A stretch of 49,262 nt of DNA from Rhizaria sp. SCN 62-66 (lineage: Eukaryota; Rhizaria, unplaced), in NCBI GenBank assembly GCA_001724265.1, contig MEDY01000216.1:1-49262 (forward strand), written 5' to 3'. Within the stretch, counting starts at the first letter, position 1, and every line of letters starts with the position of its first letter. A program made the position numbers and the translations under genes. The notes beneath the pieces were generated by a model. That model was not told the DNA's origin. It searched no databases and worked only from the letters and a program-made list of their open reading frames with translations. Positions 10,940 to 19,635 of the stretch are shown here, in pieces.

Positions 10940-12370
10940 ATGTTGCCGTTGTTGCGGCTTGAACGGACTGGCGCCGTGCACTCCACGCCCGCCCTGTCCG
11001 TCTCTCGTGTGCCCCTCGTCACCGCCCACAGCAACGCCCACCACACAATCGCCGCCAGAGCCTCTGTCAGGCCGCACGTGGGCGTCGCTGACGCCCGCCG
11101 CGAAGCCCTGTGCGTAGACAACTAGCCCGCGGCCGTAGCGTGGCGCGTAGGATGACAGCTGGCCCCGCACGTGTTCCGCGTGCGTGCCCGAGCTCGCCCA
11201 CAGCGCCTTGGAGTCTACCCACGAGTACGCCGCGGTCGGTACCACCGCGCTCGCGGCCGCCGCATTCGCGACCGCGGCAGCGCTGCCGGCGGGTTTGGGG
11301 GACGCGGCGGCGGCAGCAGCGCCGGCAGCAGACAGCGGCAACGGCACCGATGCCGATAACGACGACGATGATGACGACGACGACGACGATGACTGGGAAG
11401 GCAGGAAAGGGGAAGGAAATGACGGTGACGCAGCGCTCGCGTGCTGATGAGGAGACAAAGGCGCCGGGCCAAAGGCCGCCGCACTGTTGCTGCTATTGTT
11501 GTTGCCGCCAGTGCCACTGTGCGCGTGTGATTGTGAGTGCGAGTGCGCGTGGAGGGGGAAGGGGAGCGGCAGCGGATAGGGCAGGAGCACGTCGGGCGTG
11601 CGCGAAAGCGCCGCGGTGCGCATTGAAGACTCGGGGATCGCGGGGAAACCCAGCGAGGTCAGCCGCAGCAGCATGTGTTGTCTAAGCAAATGCGGCAGAC
11701 AGGAATTAAATTTAGGATGGCGTGAGCATGAGGACATGAAAGGCGAGATATGCTATAAGCATCGGGTCAGACCAAAACAAAGACAAAGGTATCTCGTGAA
11801 ATAAATCAAGTTAAACAAATGCATGGTGCTACAGTTCGTTACGTACTCGTAGAGCTTGCCGACGATGCGTCGCACGCGGACCGAGTGCGGGGAGCTAGCG
11901 TCGACCCAGCCTGCCGCGGCCCACATCTGCCGCCGCACGCCGCGCTCCGTGCGCGCCAGCGCAGCCGCTGCGGGGGTTGCAGGCGCCGCCAGCGCATGCG
12001 TCGGCGCGGGCGGCGCAAGGAAGCAGGCAAAGACATCCGTGGCTTGGACGTGCGGAGGCAGGAGCGCGCGGAAGGAGTCGGTCTGCGCGAGCGCGCGGGC
12101 CAGCAGCGAGGGCGAGTACCCGCGCGCCAGCGCCACGGAAAGGATAGACCGGGACGCGTCCTGCGCGAGCTCTTTGTGAATCTGGAAAAGGTGCTTGCGG
12201 ATGAGCGCGGACTGCTGCTTCGAAGCGGGCTGGCTCGACTGGGAGTAGATACTCAGTAGCGCATTGTAGCTCACGCCAGTCGCCTGGTGCAGCGCGGCAA
12301 GGTCGCCCTGCGAGCCCCGTTGCACTACTTCAACAAGAAATTTTGCGGAATGCTAGGATAAAATGCTCAT
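9452..12370 (-). CDS. CDIN1: CDIN1 (C15orf41)-like nuclease with long insertions
   Basis: CDIN1 is a PD-(D/E)xK-fold predicted nuclease that partners codanin-1 in animals. Exons are 11847-12370 and 9452-11681; the 165-bp intron has donor GTACGT, acceptor CTTAG and phase 2. Matches to human run along its whole length: SYNALLSIYSQ (human QATLLSIFSQ), ARGYSPSLLARAL (human DYAPSLMARLI), the catalytic TPDVLLP (Asp 205; human TPDFIL), WVDSKALW (Asp 331/Lys 333; human WIESKAS) and GLVVYAQGF (human GLVIYWYGF). About 110 low-complexity residues separate the two catalytic motifs, where human has about 15. A C-terminal tail of some 550 residues (poly-Gln, Ala/Ser/Thr) has no counterpart. The start is unsettled. 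ATG 12370 requires reading a TAG at codon 6. Alternatively a 15-nt exon at 12471-12485 (MRLWQ), donor GTTCGC, joins in phase at 12352. Confidence 0.85.
10901..10954. repeat. CAG/CAA (plus-strand CTG/TTG) tract coding poly-Gln
   Basis: Imperfect TTG/CTG triplets with single GAT and CCG interruptions, read on the minus strand as a Gln-rich run in the CDIN1-like C-terminal tail. Confidence 0.9.
11361..11394. repeat. (GAC/GAT)n tract coding poly-Ser
   Basis: Eleven or so GAC/GAT triplets, read as TCG/TCA Ser codons on the minus strand. The tract sits in the insertion between the two catalytic motifs of the CDIN1-like nuclease. Confidence 0.9.
12353..12355 (-). other. TAG: either in-frame sense codon or 3' splice site of a first intron
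   Basis: From ATG 12370 the frame reads MSILS, then TAG, then HSAKFLVEVV into the conserved CDIN1 body. The same TAG also fits as the acceptor (TTATCCTAG) of a 118-bp intron at 12353-12470, donor GTTCGC, phase 0. The sequence cannot decide between the two. Confidence 0.5.
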
Positions 12371-12602
12371 CGTGCCTGGCAGTCTAATAAATTTGCTTTG
12401 ACGATGAGGACTCCGAGATTTTCAACGATGAAGAAACAATGGCATCAGCCCTCTCTCGGTTCGCGCGAACTTGCCACAAACGCATCTTTGTTTGACAAAA
12501 CAAAGATGTGCTACTTGAAGAAACAGTTTGGTGGTGCAAAACCACTGTATTATGGCCCGTAACTAAGTATTCTTCCCATATTAATTATTATAAATGCATC
12601 TA

Positions 12603-14977
12603 TCAATCATCATAGAGCGCAAAGATGTCCGCCGCATCATCCTCCGCAGCAGGCGCAGCAGGCACGGCTGGAAAAGCAGTCTCTGTCGCGACAGAAGGGG
12701 CTGCAGGAGTAGGAGTGTCTTGCTCCACCCGCGCCTTGGCCATGGCAAACGCGGCACGCATCTCTGCCTCGTCCTCCTCCTCCTCCTCGCGCTCTCGCTC
12801 GGCCGCCTGCGCCGCCTCCCTCTGCAGCCGCTCTTCCTCCGTCTCGGTCTCCGCCGCAGTCACTGCGTCTACTTGCTGCGCGGTACTGCCGGTGCCAGCT
12901 GGTTGCAGCTCAGCGCGAGCCTGCTCCTGCATGCGCTGCAGCTCGCGCACGCGGGCGCCCGCCTCTGCGCTCATGGCGCCGCCGCGCATGGCCACCGCGT
13001 CGACCTCCTGCCCCGTGAGCCGCGCGTGCACCGCCGCCAGATCCCGCTCCAGCAGCAGCGACGCAGAGTCCCCCGCGATGGTGGTAACGCTGGCGCGGCT
13101 GGCGTGCGCGTTGCCGGCCGCGGCGGCCGCGGCGGGCGTGCCGGGCTGCGCGAAGTTGACTGGCGTCTCGTCGATGAGCGCGTTGAACGCCGTCGTCTGC
13201 AGGTTCGGCACGTAGGGCGGCATAGGCGCCGAGGGGCGGTAGTCGCGCTGCCCGCGGTACGCGTCTGCGACGTCGCGGTAGAAGTGCGTCGCCGGGATCG
13301 GGTGGTACACGGGCACACTCAGGTCTGCCTCAGACGCGGACTCTGACGCAGATGACGACTCAGACGACGCTTCCGCTGAGGCCGAGGCTGAGGCTGAGGG
13401 GACGGAAGGCGGCAGAGGGGGTCCGAGGCAGGCGCGGAGGCGCGCGCGGACCCAGGCCAGCTCGCCCACGGTCGGCCGGAAGTCAAACCTCGGGTACGGC
13501 GCCGGGACCGGGGCGTCCGCGGTCACAGCCACGGCCGCAACAGCGGCGTCAGAAGCGCCGATCACGCTCGAGCCAGTGCTGGCGCTGCTCGTGGGCTCCG
13601 GCGCGAAGGGGTAGAATGTGACGGGCCGGTCGGGCCGCGGCATGCGGCTGTCCGCGTGCCGCGCGCCCGCACTCACGCCGACGTCCGCGCCATTGCACCC
13701 ACTCGCGTTCACAGCAGCCGCAGCAGCCGCAGCAGGCGCGGCAGCCGCAGATGTCGCAGATGTCGCAGTCGTAGCGGCCGTGACAGGGGCCGTGGCCGTG
13801 GCGTTGCTCTCGGCCGCAGTGCCGGTGGCGCGGAGCACGGCGGCAGACGTGACGCCGGCGCGCGGGTAGAGCTGGCGCGTGCTCTTGCTGACGGCGAGCC
13901 ACTCCTCGTCGTAGCACAGACAGCGCGGCGCGCCGGGCACCGCAGGCAGCGAGAACACGTGCAGGAACGAGCGCCCCGGCAGGATCTTGTCCAGCGCCAG
14001 GAACCGCGTCGCCGACCCAGCGGCCTCTGTGTTCCCGCCACTGTTGATGCTGCTGTTGTCAGCGGCGCCAGTGTGCGGGATGAGGGCGGGGAACTCGACG
14101 TGGAGGTGGGCGGCGAACCAGTAGGGCGGCCGCAGCACCTGCACGAGCCTGTTGTGCGCTGGGGAGCCGCCCAGCGTGCCCGCCGCGACCTCGTCGCGGA
14201 AGAAGGGCTTCGCGCGACACAGGCGCTCGCTGTCGCCGTGATCCGCGACGCGGAGCGGCCAGTCGTGCGAGACGACGACGTCGACTGGGCGCGCTAGCTG
14301 GGAGAGCTGGAAGAACTCGAACTCGCGAGCGTGGTACAGCGAGCGCATCGAGCCCGCGTCGAGCGGGGAGAACTCGTGCCGCGGCGAGTAGAAGTCGCGT
14401 TTGTCGTAGATTCCCGAATAGCCGGCGACTCGGATGCCCGCGAAGTTGACGACGCCCGCGAAGCCCATGTAGTAGATGTTGGGCGCGACCCATCCGCCGT
14501 GCGCGAGCTCCATCAGGTGGTTGCTCGCCTCGTGGTTGCCGTGCACGAACACGGTCGGGTACGGCGCGGTGAGAGTGCCCAGGTAGTACTTCCAGAAGGT
14601 AACCATGTGGCGGAACTTGATGGGACAGGCCATGCACGCGAGGTCGGCCTCGTTGCGCACGGACTCGAAGTCCCCGCAGCAGATTACCAGGTCGATCGGA
14701 CGCTGCTGCGGGTCGTTGCGCTCCAGGTCTGAGATCGCAGAGTACATGGCCTCCACCTCGCCGTGTACGCATCCCACGACGGCAATCTGAGTGGGAAGTA
14801 CGGGGCATGGTGAAGGAGTCGTTAGACAGTGCGTGATGTGGTGAGAGTATCAGAAAAGTGTGCGAGAATGGCAGAGCAACGGTGGAGTGGTTCAGACAGT
14901 ACAGATCGAACAATCTAGTAGTATAATTGAAATATAATACGTACGCGCACATCTTTGTTTTGAGCTTCGGTCGCCAT
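12603..14977 (-). CDS. DBR1: RNA lariat debranching enzyme
   Basis: DBR1 cuts the 2'-5' bond of intron lariats in the nucleus. Exon 1 is 14945-14977 (MATEAQNKDVR); the 158-bp intron (donor GTACGT, acceptor CTCAG, phase 0) joins exon 2 at 12603-14786 (IAVVGCVHGEVE). The product is 738 residues ending in TGA. The metallophosphoesterase signature is complete: C17-x-H19, GDFESVRN (D50), GNHE (N95/H96), SHDWP (H185) and AHLHV (H238/H240). The N-terminal GCVHGE is the DBR1-specific Cys-His form. FLALDKILPGR and YDEEWLAVSK belong to the C-terminal DBR1 domain, ending near residue 310. After that come Ala/Thr-rich stretches, one conserved-looking piece (RFDFRPTVGELAWVRARL) and a Glu/Arg coiled tail. 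It is longer than typical orthologues of about 400-550 residues. Divergent to coiled-coil gene 1. Confidence 0.96.
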
Positions 14978-15441
14978 AGTGATTGACGGACGAAACAGCC
15001 CAGGCATATTCGTGAAAATCCTTATCTTGCTTGCCCCACTGCCAGAGTCGCAGCAGCGCCGAACAGTTTTCAAGAGGATATCAACAAATGTTTCGGTGCT
15101 GGAGACAAGAACTGTCGCGGCAAAATGTATATTTGGCTTTGACGTTGTTCGAAAAAAATATGTTTTGCCGTCCTTGTTCGGGTGGGCTCAGGCAGGTTGC
15201 CCTGGAGGTGACCGTTGGCAACCACCTACGAAGACTTGACTTCAATGAATCTGGCTCTCAGATGATACCGATGCTTGTATTGTTTGCGTCAGGTGGTGGC
15301 AAGTTTGTGGACGCATGTTTCTCTCTGTCCTTGACACTCTCTCACATCCTCTCCTCTCGTACATGAATCTTCGCATCCAGTCTCAAGCGACCTCCAGACA
15401 ACACAAGAAGTCGCTCTCTTGCGTCAACTACCGTTGATTGC
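14978..15441. promoter_or_regulatory. divergent promoter gap between DBR1 and coiled-coil gene 1
   Basis: 464 bp of mixed composition between opposed start codons. A plus-strand open frame of about 110 codons (15031-15366) lies inside it, but its composition matches the gap rather than the genes. I see no clear core promoter element. Confidence 0.4.
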
Positions 15442-18400
15442 ATGTTTGGCCCTGTACGCCTTGATGCTGCAGCAGCGGCCGCCGCTGCAGCTGCGATACA
15501 GAGCGCAAGCGCGTACACCTCAAGCTCTGCCTCTCACATCAACGCGAGCGGGACCAACACGAGCGCATCGAGTGGCGGCAGCAGTGCCATCAACGTCAGC
15601 TTTAGCGAGCGCGCACGTCGCATGCTCTCGGTTCAGCGCCCTACACCGACTGTTACACTGGACCTCGCCACGCTCGCCTCGGTGATGGCTCCGCAACCGC
15701 ACAGCTTGCAGCAACAGCAGCAACAGCAACAGTCGACGCAAGCACAAACCGCGACGCCTGTGACAGCGCCAACAAGTGTGAATGGCAGTATTCGGGCTGC
15801 ACAACACAGCGGTGTACGCCGCAATGTGCGCGCACCAACGGCAACAGCAGCGACGTCTCATGTGTCGGCAATCGCTGTAACGACTGCGGGTGCGGCAGCA
15901 CCTGTGCGGAAGCCGGCTGTGCCAGTGTCAAACGTCAAGCGTCCAACGAATGCCGGCATGAACTCGACAGCGCAATCGCACGGCGTTGGTACAGCGGTGG
16001 TGAATGGTCGAGTCGTCAATCTTAACCGCCCAAAGCCAGACACGTCAACGTCACATCGTGATAGTACCGCGAGCGACGCGCGCCGCAACACCAACAGCAG
16101 CGAGGTAGCCTCTTCGCCCTCGACTGAGCCCGCGCCCGAGTCCGGTGCGAGCGCGAGCGCGGGCACGGCGGCCCCGGTGTCGGCCGCGACCGTGAGCGCG
16201 GTGACCGAGAGTCTGGCGTCGCTGACGCGCACGCACGCGCGCGTACTGTCGGAGCGCGAAGGTGACCGCGCACGGCTGCGCACGCTCGCGCTCGCACTCG
16301 AAGCAGCGCGCGCTGAGGCGCAGGAGGCCGAGGGGCGCGCGCAGGCCGCCGAAGCGCGCGCGGGCAAGGCCGCCGCCGTCTGCGAGCGCCTGCGCAGGGG
16401 CGCGGGGGAGGGCCGCGCGCTGTGGGCCTTGGCGGAGGCAGAGGCCGGCGCTGCCGCACCAGACTGTGACGCAGACGATGGCACTGTGAGCGGCACAGAC
16501 GTGATCAGCGGCATCTTATTCGCAGTGAGTCAGAAAAACACTAGCGGTGTCAATGAAAGCAACGGTTTCAATGGAAACAATGATCACGAAGACGAGGACG
16601 ACGACTTCTATCGCGCGAACGCCTCCGAGTCTGCAGTTGACGCAGAGCAGCTGAACGAAGATGAGACCTTGCAGGAGCCGTTGCCAGCGCTTATTCCAGT
16701 GCCAGTACACGCTGCCGCGCTGGCCCGCCTGCGTCGCCGCCATGCCGCGGCCGCGCAGGCGCTCCGCACGGCGCTCGCCGCCGCACGCCGCGATAGCGCT
16801 GAGGCCGCGCGCGCGCATGCGGCCGCTCTGGCGGCCGCGGAAAGCGAGCTCGAGCGCGTGCGGCGGCTGGAGCGCGCCGACGCGGAGGCCGCGGTGGTGG
16901 CACTGGCGCAGGCGGGGCGGGACGTGGTTGCCGCGGCCGCGATGGTCGACGACGACACCGTTGACGTCGGCGGACAAAGTGCATCTGAGAAGGCGCTGCT
17001 TAGTTCGGGCCCTGTGGGTCCCTCGCCGGTTAAAGCATTGCGGTCTGCCGCGAAGTGGTTTGTCGATGATGCGACCTTCAAAGCAAAAGCGTTTAGTAGC
17101 AACAGTGCACAGTCCAGCTTGGAGCAAGAGCACCAAACGCCTGTGCGGAGTGCGCGCAGTCCGCACAGTGGCTACGGTGCCAGTGCGGAGCCTGGTAGAG
17201 GCAGCCGCGTGCGCGTGCTATGGGGCACACGCTCACCGTTTGCGCCAATCTCTCCTACTTCACCGCATGACGACCAGAGCAATGATCACGATCTCTCGGC
17301 AGCGTCGAAGTCGACTGTACGGAACGCCAGCACCGAGCATGTCGGTCGCCAAACCGGACCTTCGTCGCCGTTTGGTGACCTTCTGTCTGACAGTCTCGAC
17401 AACATCGACGATGAGAATAAGCGCCAACAACAGCAGCAGGCTGTCCACGGACAAGTTAATGATCTCTCTTTGATCGGCGCTCTTGGACTCGCCCAAGTTC
17501 ATGCTAGCCCCAGCGCGAACGCAGTCACTCGCCGCAGTTCTCGCACCACGCCCAGTGCGAATATTACGAAGGTCCGTGTTGATGCCGAGGCTCTTGATAA
17601 TGCGAGCGTGCTCAACACGAGCACGATTGACGCGTGGGGCCCGTGTCCGGACTGTGCGCGCCACATCGCTGAGGACGGCCGACTTAAGTCGCACGTGTCG
17701 TTGTTGAAGGAGGAGGTGAATCGGCTTAATGACGAAACCACTACGCTAAAGGCCGAGGTTGCACGCTTGACTGCTGAGCTCTCTGCTGCTGCGCTGGCCA
17801 CTGTCACCGCAACTGATGCAGCAGCGCTGGCGGCAAGCCGAGCCGCCTCGGCTGAGGCTCGGGCTGTTGCATCGGAAGCTAAGGTTGCTGCCGGTGAAGC
17901 AGAGATCATGAGTCTGAAGCGTGAGTTAGCGATCGCGAGGAGCGATGTAAAGACAACCACGCAGCAGCATCTGCAGCCACTGCTTTATCCGACGAGGCCT
18001 CAGCAGCTGCAAAATGGAGCACTTGACTTCAGTGCGTACTCAGCTGCCCTCGGTGGCACTGCTCACAACCACACATCACCCGCGCTTGGCAACTCAGCTG
18101 CCGGGGGTGTCAACGAGTCAACAGTGCTTTCCCAGTCAGTGCTGCACTCAATGCTTTATCAACAGCAGCAGCATTCTAATCACACGTTCATCAACGCCAA
18201 CACGCTTCACAATGCGTCTCTGTTTCAAAATGTGGCGCCGGCTTCTGGCTCCGCGGCTGCCACTGCAGCTTCCGCTGTAGCTGCCGCGGCCGCATTTGAG
18301 CGCGAGCTTCTTGCCGCGCGCGCCGCTGCTGCTGAGCGCGAGTGCGCGCGTCTTCTCGACCTCTCGACTGCCACAGCCGCTGAGACTGCAGCAGCAGTCA

Positions 18401-19305
18401 CCGCTGCGGATGCTGCGCGCGCTGACGCCGAGGCCCTCGCTGCTGAGGCTGCTGCGGACGCCCAAGCAGCGCGCGCCGAGGCAGAGGCCGCGCGCGCGGA
18501 AGCCGGTGCGGCACGCGCCGAAGCTGGTGCTGGCGTTGAAGCCCTGCGCGCGGCTGCGGCAGCGCAGGTGGCGACGCTTGCGAGCGAGTGCGAGCGGCTC
18601 CGGCGCGCGGCCGAGGAAGGCGAAGTGAGGCGTGGAGTTGAGGTGGGCGCACTGAGGCAAGACATTGTGCGGGTAATTGCGCATGCCGCGGAGGAGGTAA
18701 AGCGGGCTAAGGCAGAGGCCACGGCGACTGCAGCCATAGCGAATATGAACATGGTCCCCACGCCTATTGGAAGTAAACGCAATGATGCGACGTTATCTCG
18801 CAAAGATAGCGGTGCTGCTGTCGCTTTGGGTGTTAGTGTGAGCAGTGTTAACACTGCAAGCCAGATTGGACCAATGTTTCAGCGCTACCTCGCACAACAT
18901 GCTGCGGCACAGCAAAATGCTCAACTTTCAATGCAACAGCATCCAGCGCAACTACAGCAGCGTGAGCAGGTGCGCTCAAGCCCTACACCCACGCACCAGC
19001 ACCATGCTTTATCTGTGCAGCAGCACCAACAGCCTCAGCAGCAAAGGCAGCCGCCACAACAGCAACAGCAAACTCTCGAAGCACAGCTGCGCCGGGACAT
19101 GCAAGGCGCGTTTGCTGCGAGTCCGCCGCCGCTGGACGCAAGCGCGATGGTTGCAATGGGGACATTTGTGGCGCGCAACGGCGGCGCTGCTGTTGCTGCT
19201 GCTGCTAACATGGACGCAAACACGAGAGTTGTTGCGACGCCGGCTGCAGGTGTTGTGTATGCTGCTACGGACAAAACAAGCATGCAACTAAATAACACGC
19301 TGTAA
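15442..19305 (+). CDS. Ala-rich coiled-coil protein 1, unknown function
   Basis: A single-exon gene of 1,287 residues starting ATG 15442 and ending TAA. I do not recognise the family. The N-terminus carries an Ala run and Ser/Thr/Gln-rich disorder. Four Ala/Arg/Glu heptad regions follow: about 260-333 (LSEREGDRARLRTLALALEA), 422-497 (ARLRRRHAAAAQALRTALAA), 734-836 (SLLKEEVNRLNDETTTLKAE) and 943-1098 (RADAEALAAEAAADAQAARA). Just before the third is WGPCPDCARHIAEDGRLKSH, with a CxxC pair that could bind a metal or simply be chance. Linkers are Ser/Asp-rich and the C-terminus is Gln-rich with CAG/CAA tracts. A structural, centrosomal or ciliary scaffold would fit, but nothing here proves it. Third-position GC is lower than in the neighbours, especially in the linkers. 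Confidence 0.8.
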   Translation: MFGPVRLDAAAAAAAAAAIQSASAYTSSSASHINASGTNTSASSGGSSAINVSFSERARRMLSVQRPTPTVTLDLATLASVMAPQPHSLQQQQQQQQSTQAQTATPVTAPTSVNGSIRAAQHSGVRRNVRAPTATAATSHVSAIAVTTAGAAAPVRKPAVPVSNVKRPTNAGMNSTAQSHGVGTAVVNGRVVNLNRPKPDTSTSHRDSTASDARRNTNSSEVASSPSTEPAPESGASASAGTAAPVSAATVSAVTESLASLTRTHARVLSEREGDRARLRTLALALEAARAEAQEAEGRAQAAEARAGKAAAVCERLRRGAGEGRALWALAEAEAGAAAPDCDADDGTVSGTDVISGILFAVSQKNTSGVNESNGFNGNNDHEDEDDDFYRANASESAVDAEQLNEDETLQEPLPALIPVPVHAAALARLRRRHAAAAQALRTALAAARRDSAEAARAHAAALAAAESELERVRRLERADAEAAVVALAQAGRDVVAAAAMVDDDTVDVGGQSASEKALLSSGPVGPSPVKALRSAAKWFVDDATFKAKAFSSNSAQSSLEQEHQTPVRSARSPHSGYGASAEPGRGSRVRVLWGTRSPFAPISPTSPHDDQSNDHDLSAASKSTVRNASTEHVGRQTGPSSPFGDLLSDSLDNIDDENKRQQQQQAVHGQVNDLSLIGALGLAQVHASPSANAVTRRSSRTTPSANITKVRVDAEALDNASVLNTSTIDAWGPCPDCARHIAEDGRLKSHVSLLKEEVNRLNDETTTLKAEVARLTAELSAAALATVTATDAAALAASRAASAEARAVASEAKVAAGEAEIMSLKRELAIARSDVKTTTQQHLQPLLYPTRPQQLQNGALDFSAYSAALGGTAHNHTSPALGNSAAGGVNESTVLSQSVLHSMLYQQQQHSNHTFINANTLHNASLFQNVAPASGSAAATAASAVAAAAAFERELLAARAAAAERECARLLDLSTATAAETAAAVTAADAARADAEALAAEAAADAQAARAEAEAARAEAGAARAEAGAGVEALRAAAAAQVATLASECERLRRAAEEGEVRRGVEVGALRQDIVRVIAHAAEEVKRAKAEATATAAIANMNMVPTPIGSKRNDATLSRKDSGAAVALGVSVSSVNTASQIGPMFQRYLAQHAAAQQNAQLSMQQHPAQLQQREQVRSSPTPTHQHHALSVQQHQQPQQQRQPPQQQQQTLEAQLRRDMQGAFAASPPPLDASAMVAMGTFVARNGGAAVAAAANMDANTRVVATPAAGVVYAATDKTSMQLNNTL

Positions 19306-19635
19306 GCAACACAGCAACTCGACTGAAACGCACTGCGCGCGATCAGAAAACACATGGGTTATCCAAGTACATGTACATTTTTTATATAGTTCAGATTTTT
19401 TTTTCATCGAGAGAAATAAATGAATGCCTCATTCTACTCAGAATCCCGCAATCCGCTACCTTTGACACGGCTCCACTCAAGTAGTTCAAGAGCACGCAAT
19501 ATGAACAAATAAATCAAGACTATATTGAAATAAAACAATCACAAAAGTAAATTAAAACTATGTAAAGAGAACGGAGAAACAAAAATGAAATGGATCATCA
19601 CAAAACTCTGCATGGCTCATGCGTTTAAACTATGT
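19306..19635. other. AT-rich gap between convergent genes
   Basis: 330 bp holding the 3' UTRs of coiled-coil gene 1 (+) and the TH1-like gene (-). It has several plus-strand AATAAA hexamers (19415, about 19505, about 19527). No RNA gene seen. Confidence 0.5.
19415..19420 (+). terminator. polyadenylation signal AATAAA
   Basis: Canonical AATAAA 110 bp after the TAA of coiled-coil gene 1, in AT-rich 3' flank. Confidence 0.6.

Noticed and set aside
15031-15366. Plus-strand frame in the gap between DBR1 and coiled-coil gene 1
   Set aside because: Base composition like the surrounding gap, no recognisable motif, and placed where two promoters must lie.
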